Shown in pieces: positions 26,041-39,303 of a stretch of DNA of 57,982 nucleotides; positions within the stretch are counted from its first letter, which is position 1; each line of letters opens with the position of its first letter. The notes beneath the pieces were generated by a model. That model did no database searches. It was not told where the DNA came from and worked only from the letters and a program-made list of their open reading frames with translations. The position numbers and the translations under genes were made by a program. Source of the stretch: Ichthyophonus hoferi. Its lineage: Eukaryota > Opisthokonta > Ichthyosporea > Ichthyophonida > Ichthyophonidae. The stretch lies in the NCBI GenBank assembly GCA_002751075.1, contig NAOQ01000466.1, forward strand, positions 1 through 57,982. The letters run 5' to 3'.

Positions 26041-26350
26041 CTTGGTTATATGCTATGTAGTATGTTATACTATATTATGCTATGCTATATAAAGTTATAA
26101 TTTGGAATATTATTTTATATTATTTGTTGGCTATTATTTCCAATATGCTATCTACCATCTAATGTTATATATCATATATCCTGTAACACCTATAACATAC
26201 AGCATATAGCATATAACATACGCTATATACTATATTCTTTATGTCCTATACTAGGCAATATATACTCTATATCCTATAGCCTATACTATATCTCATATAC
26301 CATATGCCATATATCATATACCCTAACATTTACCACATATCACATACCCA
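26041..26350. repeat. Degenerate CATATA/GCTATA repeat tract
   Basis: About 300 bases of imperfect 5- to 7-base words (TATGCTA, CATATAAC, CTATATC, CATATACC). Orientation appears to change from TATGCTA-like on the left to CATATACC-like on the right. It is an old low-complexity array between the 3' ends of HMGCL and the transposase-like ORF. Confidence 0.6.
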
Positions 26351-26523
26351 ATCATATTTTTATCTCTTTCCATAACAGCAGTCCTTGTATAATAGCCTAC
26401 TTATTTATATACCAACACATACACATACCCTTTATCCATCCAAACCATATAAAATTCCCACAATCAAAACATATTCTCATACCAACAATATATAATATAT
26501 TAATACCTGCTTATATTACATTG

Positions 26524-27822
26524 TCATATCGTATGTTTTGCCTTAGCTAACCATAACCGTGCGGACTTATAAGATACTGTGTTAACCTGTCTTCCTCTAG
26601 TATTTATAAATGGACACGACGATAAAAACCTATCCAACACCCGTTTTAAATCCTTAGGCCTCCTATCATCTATTCTCGTCTGACATACATAATCATTAAC
26701 CTGTTGCCTCAACACACCACCATTCTGGTCTAATAAACTAGGTACTTTAGCATGTTTACCCTGCGTTTTCCCTGGTAACTGACCCTTCTGTTGGAAGAAC
26801 AGTCCCTCTCGCCTTAGCACACGGGCATAATATTCACCTCTACCCAAGCTCTGTGCTATAAGTCGTGCTGCATCCTGTTTTTTCATTTCCGATGATAGAA
26901 GTTGAAAGTATTGTCGTAAGGGAAGAATCCTTAACACATCGTCCTTTGTTGTTTCTTTCTTCTTAATATATTTATCTAGCTGACAGACTGTTAATCGATA
27001 GAGTTCACGTTTGTCTAATTTGGTGGAGTTTTCGTTGTCTTCTAAGTCAGATAATACAGCATCTTCGATAGCATCTGTCATTTCATCTATAGTTATATTA
27101 TGAAAGGGTGCAAGATTGGCAGAGTCTTGAGGTTCCAACACATCAGTACCTTGATTTAATGGGGGTAGATAATCTGCTAAAGGCGGTTTACTCTGTATTC
27201 TAAGGGGTACAAAGGGGTTTGTATGTGAAAGAAAGGCATCACTAGGGCGTGGCTCCGAGGTATGTATACTACACATACCAGCCTTATTATGGTATAAAGA
27301 AGGTGTAGTAAATTGGGCAGGAGAAGACAAAGGTTCCTGTGTGCTCATGGCTTTGTTTTCTTCAGGAAAAGGTTTTGGTGAGGGAATAATAGTAGATATG
27401 TCATATGAAAAGGTAGTTGTATCAGAGAGAGCATTGTACAAGGGACCCGTAGGATTAATAATGCCTCTATGCAAATCTTGGGTACGAGCTGCAAACCCTG
27501 ACCCTTCATGGACATTAGAATGTGTGTCTGTGAGTGAGTTCGGGTCTATCTGTGTGTGTGCTGACTGAACATTCTCAGGGGAAAACGGAAAAGAAGGGCC
27601 AAGAGAACTACGCCTTCCTGTGGGTGTAGGCGGCTGTGTAGAGTCTAAGGTAATAATAGGGGGTTGTAGTGTATCATCATCCTGCACAGGAGCAGGAGAT
27701 GAGGTGGGAGGGAGAAGGCTTCCATTATCAGCTGACCAGCCAAACGATGGACCTTGTGACGTGTTAGACCCTTCGTCTGGCCCAAAAACCCAGCCGGTGT
27801 GGTTAGAATCAGCAGCATCCAT
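26524..27822 (-). CDS. Transposase-derived protein, IS630/mariner-like DNA-binding half without DDE domain
   Basis: One uninterrupted 432-codon ORF. Residues 1 to about 265 are Pro/Ser/Thr-rich, probably disordered, and acidic near residues 245-265. From about residue 269 the sequence is basic and helical. It follows the layout of the N-terminal half of eukaryotic IS630/mariner-like transposases as I recall it: LPLRQYFQLL (299), then MKKQDAARLIAQSLGRG, GEYYARVLRREG (329), LPGKTQGKHAKVPSLLDQ (about 349) and VSYKSARLWLAKA (417). The last segment is the helix that normally precedes the catalytic domain. The ORF then stops, and no DDE domain follows in the AT-rich DNA to the left. It may be a domesticated DNA-binding protein or a truncated transposon gene. 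It points toward HMGCL and lies downstream of KPNB1 on the same strand. ORF integrity is seen; family membership is recognised by pattern; function is unknown. Confidence 0.6.
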   Translation of the reverse strand: MDAADSNHTGWVFGPDEGSNTSQGPSFGWSADNGSLLPPTSSPAPVQDDDTLQPPIITLDSTQPPTPTGRRSSLGPSFPFSPENVQSAHTQIDPNSLTDTHSNVHEGSGFAARTQDLHRGIINPTGPLYNALSDTTTFSYDISTIIPSPKPFPEENKAMSTQEPLSSPAQFTTPSLYHNKAGMCSIHTSEPRPSDAFLSHTNPFVPLRIQSKPPLADYLPPLNQGTDVLEPQDSANLAPFHNITIDEMTDAIEDAVLSDLEDNENSTKLDKRELYRLTVCQLDKYIKKKETTKDDVLRILPLRQYFQLLSSEMKKQDAARLIAQSLGRGEYYARVLRREGLFFQQKGQLPGKTQGKHAKVPSLLDQNGGVLRQQVNDYVCQTRIDDRRPKDLKRVLDRFLSSCPFINTRGRQVNTVSYKSARLWLAKAKHTI

Positions 27823-28714
27823 GTTATGTGTGTTGGTTGAGGCTTAGCTCTATTGTTAGATATGTGATAATGATGATAATAGAAATAAAAAAATAATAAT
27901 AACAAAATAATAACAATAATAACAACCATAATAACTAATAATAATAATAAATAATGCTAATGGTAACTTAAGTACATTATAAAATTCATTAATAGTGCTA
28001 CCTCCATACTCGTGCATGACATTATATACATTATGGCCAATCAATATAGTTTTAAATTTAAATTCTTTTTTGATTCAAAACATTTCATAATTAAAAATAC
28101 GTTATCGCCGATTTTGTCTATACTGTTACTCTTAAACACTAACAATTATTATTATTATTTTAATACTGTAGCCACTTTTATTTGAGTATATAAACCAGCA
28201 TACCGGGAGAATAAAACGAAAGTTATGATTCAATTTTCATTTTAACAGTTAAATTTTACTATAGCTCATTTAAAATTTGTAGATCCCTTAGTATAATGAA
28301 ATACTAAAGTTAGAGGCATAATTTACATTTTTGTTAACGGCTAGCTTTAGTTTTATAAGTAAGACAGTATTTGGGACACTAAAAAGAAAGATATGATTTT
28401 AATTTTAATTTTAATAATTAGCCGCAGGGTATGAAAAACGATAGATGAGCGAAGCGCAAACGCACTCCCCCTCATTGTTTTAATTCATAATATCCTTGCT
28501 TTCAATCAATCAGGCTGGGTTGTTATAAATCACCAAGGCCAGTGGCGAAAGGTCATTTAAGGTGGATCCAAGATGAGAATAGAGAGACGTGTAATGTATA
28601 TATATATATAGGTATAGAGATAAAGCAGATTTTGCAGAATTAGTACAATTACAGTAGAGTTTAAGGGTGAAAAATCACCAGTAAAACACAATTTCTAATT
28701 AATGTTATAGTACG

Positions 28715-28748
<34 letters not shown>

Positions 28749-29297
28749 GATACATACAATATAGTACTATTTCATTAAGATATGTGCAGTAAATATAGCC
28801 AGGATCTAATTATAGGTCGTGGTTAAGAAGATTTGTCCTAGTGACAAAACCACCCAATTGTTTGTTGACGGAAAAATACAGGGGTTAGTTAATAATACTA
28901 GGCGGGTGAGGGGCATACATACTAGTGAGAGAAAACGAGAAAAAAGGTAAAGCGGTAAGATAAAGAAAGAAAAGAGAAAAAGAAGGAAAAAAAGATAAAG
29001 CAAAAAAAAGCGCGTGCAGGTCCATTAATCGGGCCAATAAAGTCGATTAAATCATTTTAAATGCAGCCAATCAGCTTAGAGGTATTGGCTCTCTATTGGG
29101 CGGCACCCGAGTGATCCCAGATAGCCTACAGGACAATAGGATAATAATAGCCAATGGTTAGTGTTTGATTCTATTGGGTCTAAACATAGTATCTGTACAT
29201 TCTTCTCAGAAAAGAGCAAATAGCATTACAGAGATAAACACGAATGAATCATTTATATCTTATACTACATCATATACTATTACATACATATACTACA
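27823..29297. other. Region between the transposase-like ORF and KPNB1
   Basis: AT-rich DNA with AAT-type runs (27890-27960) and (TA)n tracts (28592-28606, 28723-28748). It should hold the KPNB1 3' UTR and the promoter of the downstream ORF. No further coding exon could be established, including any final KPNB1 exon. Confidence 0.5.
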
Positions 29298-30901
29298 CTA
29301 TACATTATATATTACCTTAGATGCCCATATCGAGGTCTTCTTAGTAGTGGAGTTTTCTGATGCCTTCCCTTCGTTCAGGAGGCGACGAACCCATGAGTGG
29401 TTGATAAGAGGGTGCATATCCTTAGTGAACACCTCACACAGATCACTGTGTGATTGGTTGAGTTAGGATAGGATAAGATATGATTAGTTCATGTGTTTAT
29501 AGAGCTAATCATATGTTTGAAATAAAAATAGTAACCTAAAACAACATTTTTTTATTGAACATAGAAACATTAAGAGTTTGCATGTAGTGTATGAAATGGA
29601 TTTATGATGGCACCATATATACAAACATAGCAGTAAATACAACTATTATCAAAACCAATAGATACAAAGATTGTTAATAATAATTATCATTAGTACTCAT
29701 TAGTACTCATTAGCAATCACATTACTCTCCCGTATCTTGAATAAGGTTGCTATCAATCTATGATAGGAGAGATTTTGCTTGAAAGATATTGAAGAAAAAT
29801 AAGTGAACGATATTAAAATAATATCAAAATTTAACATTAAAATGCAACAAGAACAGAGTTAAATAGCATCAGGAGAAATTAATAATATATACCAATTGAG
29901 GTAATATCTATAAAAATAGAGACCTATAAATAAATAGAGTGAAACATTATACCCAAAAGAATAACCCAAAAAATAAATAAACAAACTAACCCTAGAAGAC
30001 CCACGGAGCCTCGCACAATGGCATCTGTGTTACACTGTTCACTATTGCATTTCTGGATAAAGGCTACAATAGAAGGTACACTGTCCTGCAGACGGTATAC
30101 TTCAGCTGTATGTAGAGGGGTAGGAGGAGGGAGGAGAGGGAGGAAGTGGAAAGGGGTGAGCTTAGATGAGGTTATTATTCATTCTGTCATATACACTATC
30201 ATATATGCTATCCTGTATACTATTATAAATGCTACTATGGTAGGAGTAGAAGTATGTATACATAAGGATGTGGTAACTCGGATGGTACATTGGTAGTTAA
30301 TTGATATTTAATTACTAATTAATTAGGAAAATTAGAAAGTATTTAAGAAAAAATGATTGGCTGGCTAGTTTAGGTTGTCATGGTGATCTTCATGCTGCTA
30401 TGAGAATATGAGAATACAGTAGGGGGAAAAAACCGTGGATATGAATATATAAGAGTAGAGTAAGGAAGTGAGCACTGGTACATGGCTGGAAGGTTTATAA
30501 TTGGATAACAGCAGTATAAACTGTAATGTAGGCCAGGGACGACAATAAAATAGCTACCAATGGCTTCATTCTTAAAAAAAAAATTGTAACGAGTGAAAAA
30601 TAAAGAAAGAAAAGAAAAAGAAAAAAGAGAATGTGACCAAACAGACAGGGAAATCCTACCATTCCAAGGTCGCTTTTCGCCCTTGAGTCCACAGACAATA
30701 CCACTATACCCTTCAAGGATATTCTCTCTTAGTTGCAAGATATATTCCTCAGAATCATAGTCCACCTGGTAATATAGGCTTGGTTATTAGGGTATAGCAG
30801 AATAGTATAGTGTATTGTACTGCAGTGTGTGTAATGTATATGTGGAGGTAGGTATATGTTATAGTACGGTATAATCTAGTGTATAATGGTAATAAACGAG
30901 T

Positions 30902-30934
<33 letters not shown>

Positions 30935-33900
30935 GAGGTCTACATACTGCCTCAATATTAGTTTCAGCTGCAGCCTTTAACATGGGAATAGCAAACTCTA
31001 GATAGTCTACAAACTGAGGGCCTACGCCAGATGCAATATCTACAAACAGGTAGTGTTAGTAGGTGAGTTATTCTGCTTATTGCTACTACTATGACTATAC
31101 TATTAAGAAAAAACATGACAAACAAACCAATTAGCAAGCACATATAAACATAGGATATGATATTATATAAGGTAATAATATAACCATCTATATATCTTAA
31201 GAACTTTAATCAAGAGAGAAGAGAGATTCACTTACCACCAAGCGCACTGAGGACAACAACTTTGACTTGACGATCCACTGTAAGATCCTGTAGAGGGTAT
31301 AGGTTGGGGGGTATATGTATGTATCGATATATGATTAGGTACAAATGAGGTATCAGTGCTTGCATAGGCGTAAATGCATCCCTCGGCAAATAGATAGATA
31401 GACAGCAGTATCAATCAACAGAAAGACATAAGATATTAAAAATAAATTTTAAATACACCAATTATATTAAGTCACACGACATTCCAGCCGACTTAATAGC
31501 CAATCACTTTGTTTAACGAAGTAGTAAAAATTCAGACGAATAAAAAAAGAAGACAAAATAAGAACCAATAAAGACAAAGCATTAGCAACAAAATAAAAAA
31601 GAGATGAGAAAGAGAGGTAAAGCCTTCCGCTAGTGGAGAGTAGTCATATGATATCAACCAATGAAGGACATTCTCATGACTTATTTTTCACATTTTCTTT
31701 CACCTGAAAAAAAGAGAAAGAGAAAGAAAGATACTAACCATAACACAGCCAATCAAAACCTCCATAATCTGACGGCACACAGGGGTGAAGTCCGCCTGCA
31801 GTACACGTGCTAGATCACTAACAATGCCCACTGCATTGATACACACCTCTACCTCCCTATGGTTGTGGAGGCAGGCGACAAGGGAACCTAAGAGAGGCTG
31901 AACGAAGGGGGCAAAGTCTAGTTCTAGGGCTGAAGGGGGTGGGTAAGTTAGCTTGGTTGACATATATATATATATATATATATATATTATACACACGCAT
32001 ATATATATACATCTAAATATGAAGCATTTTCATTCTAAAGAGTATTTTTTAAAAAAACATAAGAGAATCTATTAGGCAATTAAATTCTTGGAGTCGGAGA
32101 GTGAATAAATACACCCAATATACATATATCGTGATGTTTTCAATCTGATATTCGTAATCACAAATGACATTGTACTTATAGTCGGTCTCTATAATGTGAT
32201 ATAGGCCGGTCGGCTGTATACAGACATCCATAATACCTTACATATATATATATATATGTATGCATCTATAATATAATACAGTATAATACAATGTAAAATA
32301 TACTATAATACAATACAACACTACAATATAATATAATATAACCACATCACCTACAATTAATGATGGCATTGATAGCCAATAGGGCGTCCTCCTGCACACC
32401 CCCCATTCCTGCAGTGGTGCCCACCATATATATTAACATCTCCATTAACTGTTGGCTAATCTGAATCAAGTCCTCCTTGCGGAGACGAGCCGCTGCCGCC
32501 TGTTCACGGGGCAGAAAGGTTATCATTGGGTATGCATCACTCTGATTATGTAAACCTTCTGTTATAGGCTCATTTTAAGCTTTATATCATAATATAATTG
32601 GCTACTTTAATTCTAATAAGGTAATCATTAAATGATTCGTTCCGTACATAGTTACCAACCAGAAATGGCAATGCAATAAAACCGTTAATTGGTTAATAAA
32701 ATAAATGATAATGGCCACAGTACGTAATAGTAATACTAGCAATGATCATATTAATAATTATAATAGTAATAAGAACAGGCGATTGGTGGTAAGAAATATG
32801 AATGAGGGCGTTTCAATGCTAAAATAGCATTTGTTATATGCACAGATATATACAAACATAACCATATATAGGTAATCGCGTCAATCTAATCCTAATACCA
32901 AATATAGATAGAGTCAATCAAGATCATACAGGAAAACAGAAACATGTGTATGTATGTATGGATAATAGATAGATACCGATATCGATCAATATAGTAACAA
33001 ATATATAAGCATCCTATCCCTCTGTAGCTATGCCATCACCAGCCAACCATTACGAGGTAAATCATGCATGCCTATATATATACCTGTAGGGAACCACACA
33101 GTAGACTTTGCAGCTCGGAGTGGGTGGCCCGGTCGGACTGGGCCATCTAATGGCCATGGGCTGTTAGAATTAACTATGCAATCAAAATACTGTTATATCA
33201 CACCATCACACTATCATCCTATTATATGACGTTACATATCCAATAGTATGATGTATTATTTGATCTGATGCACAACTGCAGGTTTTACACATAGGCACGC
33301 AGAGAGATATATTGTGATTGCATTGCAATCATGCCTAACCACCAGGCATCCAATAAGGAGAAAGAAAGGCTTACCCCTGGCTGCATCTGTAAGGTATTCT
33401 GCAATGTAGTCATGAGATAAAGGGTCGTGCTCTGGACTACCGCGTAGCAATCCTATATAGATATATATATATAGGTAGGTAGGGTTAGGGTGGGGAGGTA
33501 GGGGTAGAAAGGTAGCAGGGCCAGTGGTCAGTATTACCGATGGTCTAGCCTATCACTGTCTGTATTTTAAAATTAAAATTTATGAATATTATCTATATTA
33601 TACAGCTCTTATTACCCTTTCTCTGTATAATTACTATTACTATTAAAACATGGTATTACTTTACTCTACAAGATAGATAAACAGCCAATAAAAAAAGAGA
33701 AAGGACGAAGATGGTGTGCATACAGTCCCTAGCGTGATTTTAATATTAAAAACAGACCAATCAGTATATAGACATACCTCGGAAGAGTTAATAATCGCTT
33801 GGTTGAGAGCCTCATAGGCTGCATGACGTAGATTGCAATGGGTAGAATCAGGTCGGGTAGTGGTTTGTATTAAGTTGCTCACAATCACCTGGCAAGGGGT

Positions 33901-36900
33901 CAATAGGATTAGGTTAATAATATGGAAGATATAAATGGAGTAGAAGATGGTAAAATATATAGCGTAAGGTCGTGCTTTGCATTGGATTTATTGTTATTAA
34001 TGCCCATATATAGTCAGGAGGATATATATATCCCAATAACCATATATGGCCAACACTACACGTTAATAACCATATATAGCCAGCACATCACCTACCTGGA
34101 AGAACCCAGATAAGGGATAGGTCTCAACTGTGTCACTGTCTTCCATGTCCTAGGGAGTGTGTGTGAGTGTCCAGTCACTGGCTACATTGGCATCACTTGG
34201 CAGTTAACCTTTTATCGATAGTTTTCATATGCATACAGTACATTACTAACCCTATCTATACCTATACCTATATGTATACCTACACCTATATATCCTATCT
34301 ATATGTATACCTATCCTCACCTACCTTTTGTAGTTCATAAGCAGCAGCAAAAAGATTATTAAACGCCCAACAGATATTCACAGCCACACGTGGTACATCG
34401 GAAATCTGATTGCACAATGCCTCCACCACTGGCGCCAGCATGTCCCTCTGTAGGATTACTGAGGCCTGGAATTCACACACTCTACCTGTAATGCATATCA
34501 TTCATTGGTTAGCAAGGATGTATAAATTTTATTTATAAAACTGCATGGGTAATTGGGTGATAGATGGGTGTGGAGGGTGGTGAGAATTCAGGTTCTTTTG
34601 ATTTATATACAGTAAGATGTGTCTTTAATTTTAATTTTTAATAAAGTTCTGTAATTGGGGGGTTTGTTTGTGCCTTCATTTATACTATACTACATTAGGT
34701 GAATTGTAATTGCAGGCATAAAAATAAGAAGCAACCCAGTAGAAGTTTACATAAACAATACAAACCAATCAATATATATATATGTATGATAGTATGTATG
34801 ATAGTATGTACGTATATTTAGATTTGTATTTCGATGTATATATATATCCATAGAGATTATATCTAGAGACTTAACTATATACTTAATAAAGTCATACACG
34901 TGCAAGCATACGTACTCATGGCATAAGCAGACGAGTCTTTTACGTGGACCGAGGGGTCGGTAAGGAGTTGAGCGAGCACTGGTACTGCCTGTACACCCAC
35001 TCACACCACGTCAATGTCAGGTGACGTTTAGCTTATTATAATTATCATACTATCTGACCTTGATGATTGGCTATTTATTTGCGTACTGCTAAAATAAAAA
35101 TGGGCATCATTAAAGTACAGATGCATGTATGTGATTGGTGGTTTATCAGGATATGGGAGGAGTGCCAATTGGTCAGGAGAGCTCACCTGGCGGCATATAT
35201 CGGCGAGGTCTTGGGGGCTAGGCCCATCCATAATTTCACCAAAAGCTAACACTGCAGCCTGCCAATCAGAAAGGGGGTCAGACAGGCAGGTGGAGTAAAA
35301 AAAAATAGACAAATAAGGATAGTATAAAAATGTGCAGGTTATAATTGGAATACCAGGTTAATTTCGAAGTATCCACTAAGAATGCTCCATTACTCTACTT
35401 TAAATTTGTTTAATTAGTACATAGTACATATTCATTCCACCCTCCACATTCCACATAGCAACCACCACCACGTCACTCCTAAGCAAAGACTTACCTCTCT
35501 GTAGTGCCAATCAGTATGGCTTATATTAGCCGACACAAAGGGTATGACGTACTGGACTATATGGCTCTCACAAACATTGGCTAGCAGGCCCAGGCACACG
35601 GCTGCAGCTGTGGCGGGGTTCCAGATGTCGTCATCATCAGTATCCTCCTGTGATATGGGGGCATAATGATTGGGTAAGAGAATGATTAAAGGTGACTAGG
35701 TAGGAAAGGGAATGCGTGCGTATATGCATGTATCGTATGGCAATGGTATAATAGTACAATAGTATAATGGTATACTATGAGACTGCAAGGGTTATATTAG
35801 GTTAATTTATCAACCAATAAAAAGTCCCCTCACCCGTGCGATACCTCATGGGATTCTTCTCCACAAGTGTAAATAAAACCAATCAGAGAAACAAAAGGAT
35901 AACCCCAACCAACCAAGCATCGATAAGATCATATATATATATATACCCAATCAAACAGAGCATATATTTTAGAGACAAAGGCTCTCATTGGCACATTAAA
36001 ACACTAAAACACTAAAAGCAAAAACCGACCTGCTTAGTCATTTGCAGCATTAACAAGGGGCAGAGGTGTTCAATTGCCATCTTAGCAAAGTGCCTACACT
36101 GGGTTTGTTGGCCCTCCTCTCCCATCATGATCATCTCTAGCTCCTCATCACATACCGTCGACCAGAACTCTATCGCCTGTAGCGCGATGTCCTCCTCCTC
36201 CGAGTTCATGGCTGACATGGTTAGCTGGGAGGGAGAGGGGAGAGGAGAGAGGGGAGGGAGAGGGAAGAGAGAGGAAGAGGGTATATTAGATTGTGTTATA
36301 TTATATTAGATTAGATTGAATTGTGGATTGGTGTGCATATGCGAAGGAATGGTACGGTGGTAGACAATTTAAGCTAACCACAAAAAAGAGAATGAAGGAA
36401 AGATAATGGCTATTTGCATACCATAAAGAAAAGGTTAAAAAAAGTTAAAAAATATAAAAAGTATATATCCAATCAATGCATGGGAAGGACTAACTGGTAG
36501 CTACAAAGTAAGCACATATGTAAGGATAGAAGCCAAGGCACTAATATATATATATATATACCCATGCCTAGCTGATATATACCCACTCACCTGGAAAAGG
36601 GCCTCTTGCATGTAGTACCCCATGTAGTCATAATACAAAGACATGATACGAACAAGGCATTGGTAGGCCCGCACTACTACTTTGACGTCACTGGCCTGGG
36701 TTGTCTCACATACCACCTGCATAAGGATTGGTTAATAAGCCAGGATTACGTCAGGTATTAGACCATTACATCAAAGGTCAAGAACTGCATAGCACATAAA
36801 AGTTGAATAATATATTGGAATAGTAATTAAGTATAGTAGTAACAATTTTTATATATAGAGGGGGTCTATAGTATATCACAGAACATATGAATAATATATT

Positions 36901-39272
36901 AGAATATTAACAAGGTATAGTAGAAATATATATAGGGGACACTATAGGTATTAAGGATCTTGCCTTGGAACTATACAGTGGTATATGCTTATACATATAC
37001 CTATATAACTCTACACTATACATCTATCTACCTATATAACACTCTACACTATACACCTACGTATATATACATATATAAGCATATCCTCCTATCCCCTTAC
37101 CTGCATTATAAAGTTTCTCTCGTCTGGCACCCCGAAATTCTTCTTTACAAACTCTAAGGAATTCAGTAGAGCATTGGTAGCAGCTAGTTTAACTCCATTA
37201 CTATAAATGGTATAGGATGGGTGATGTAGAGCCAATAGAGAGCAGGAAAGGGATATCAGTTAATATAGTGCCTTGAGATTGGCTTAGTAGCGAGCAATAA
37301 TGATCTTCATTCCAGAGGCTATATATATCATAGTACATTAGATCCCATCGGATTGTATTATAACATATTATAGTATATACTCTACTATGACATAACAATA
37401 TAACACAATATCATATTATATCATATCATACAAGCATGCAAGATAGCTGTATTATAAAACACGTAGGCCTGTATGTCACAGCAAATCAACGAGAACACAA
37501 TTATATACATTCTCCCTTATTAGGGAGAAGCTGTGAATTTCATCATTCAACTCATTGCATAAAGCATAATGCTGTATTTGGCGCCATTTAATTTCTTATA
37601 AATTTTCATTTTAAAATTTTCAAAACAATTTTTTTCAAAATGGCATGTTAAATTCTATTCCAGTTTTTAATGCAAAAAAAAAAAAAAATCTTTTTTATTA
37701 TGAGCAGACGCACTGCACAATTTCAGTCTAGTGATATTTATATATACACACATATAGACATAGATAGATGTGTATGTATATGCATATATATACCTGGGCT
37801 CCTCTCTTTTCATGTTGTTGACAATGGCGGTTAGAATGTTGTCCGACATGCTTGCGAGGACAGCGGGGTCCTAAAGAATAGGAAAAAGATAGATATCTTA
37901 ATTAATAATTAATTAAACCGCTTAGTATAAGGGCAGATAACAAGGGGATGTAGCACAGACATAACCTTTTATAGTGCCTCCATATAGCCTAATTAATAAT
38001 TACTAATATATGAATGTATGTATATATGGGTGGACATAGGAGAGTAAGATAATAAGTAATATACCAACGATTGGTACAAGATCATGTCTACTATAATCAC
38101 AGCTACCGCTTTCATGGACGTTTTGATTGGTTTTAGGCTTCATGCTGGATGGCTAGTAACCAATTATACTACAACGTTATATTTTAATTGCCTTCACTCA
38201 ATAGCATATATCTATATATGTGCGTATGTTAGCATAGATAGATATCAACATGGAATATCTCAAGGAGTCTGTGCAGTATAATACATTAACAGTAATTAAT
38301 TAATTAAAACCAATCACTTATATTTGACATTGTTATTAATCAATACTACTATGCAATATCATTCTAGACACACAAACTACTAGTAAATGTTTAAATATAA
38401 AACATTTACTATAGTCAACAATACGTTTCCCTTAATTATAATGATAAAAAGAGTATCAATTAAAAACAAAGGAGAGAATGAAAAAGAAATCATGCAATAT
38501 ATCTATATATATATACCATAATATACAATATAATTCCAAATAAGAAAGAAAAACAAATAAGATGGCATTATAGATATGTGTAGTGTAGTGTAGTATACAT
38601 ACTTGTATAGAGTAGAGGGAAAAAAGAAAATAATAAGAAATAAGAATCATGCGTAATCATAATAAATAATAAGGAAATGTTTTAAAGTGAGATCTATCAG
38701 GCTTCCTATTGGCTGTTTAGAGACGATTATGAATTAATTATGAATTAATTGGTTTTGAAACATGCTAAATAAGCATTTCCAAATATCCGAATATAAATTA
38801 ATATGATCGTAAGTGATGGTATAACAGACACGAGACGAGACAGAGACCTGCTAAAACACTATAAACCAATCATTATACTTACAATATCCTCGCAGATATA
38901 GCCAATCGTTTCAAGGGTAGCCTGTTTAAGTGGCTCGGTGCTGGTTGCCATGGTAGCATTAGTACACAAGGTAGCCATGAGGTCACCCCATTGGCCGCTG
39001 GGAAGTTCGATCTGTGCAATCGCTGCCACAGCCATAGCTGAGGTAGATCCCACAGTCTTATAGGACGTTGACAGTGTGCTGAGGAGCTGTAGGGGAGGAA
39101 ATGATTGGTTGGTTAAGTATTGAAGCCTGGCAACTGGTAGCCTGGAGAAGATATGAGGAAAAGACATAACAAATAAAGGAATACAGGAACGATTATTGGT
39201 TTAGGTTGATAATGATGGTTGGGGTACTGAGTACTTGTTAACAGGGCTAATAATAATAATAATAAGAACAGC

Positions 39273-39303
<31 letters not shown>

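Noticed and set aside
33469-33517. Interstitial telomere repeat
   Set aside because: Only one TTAGGG-like unit within irregular GGTAGG/GGGG sequence; a simple repeat explains it.
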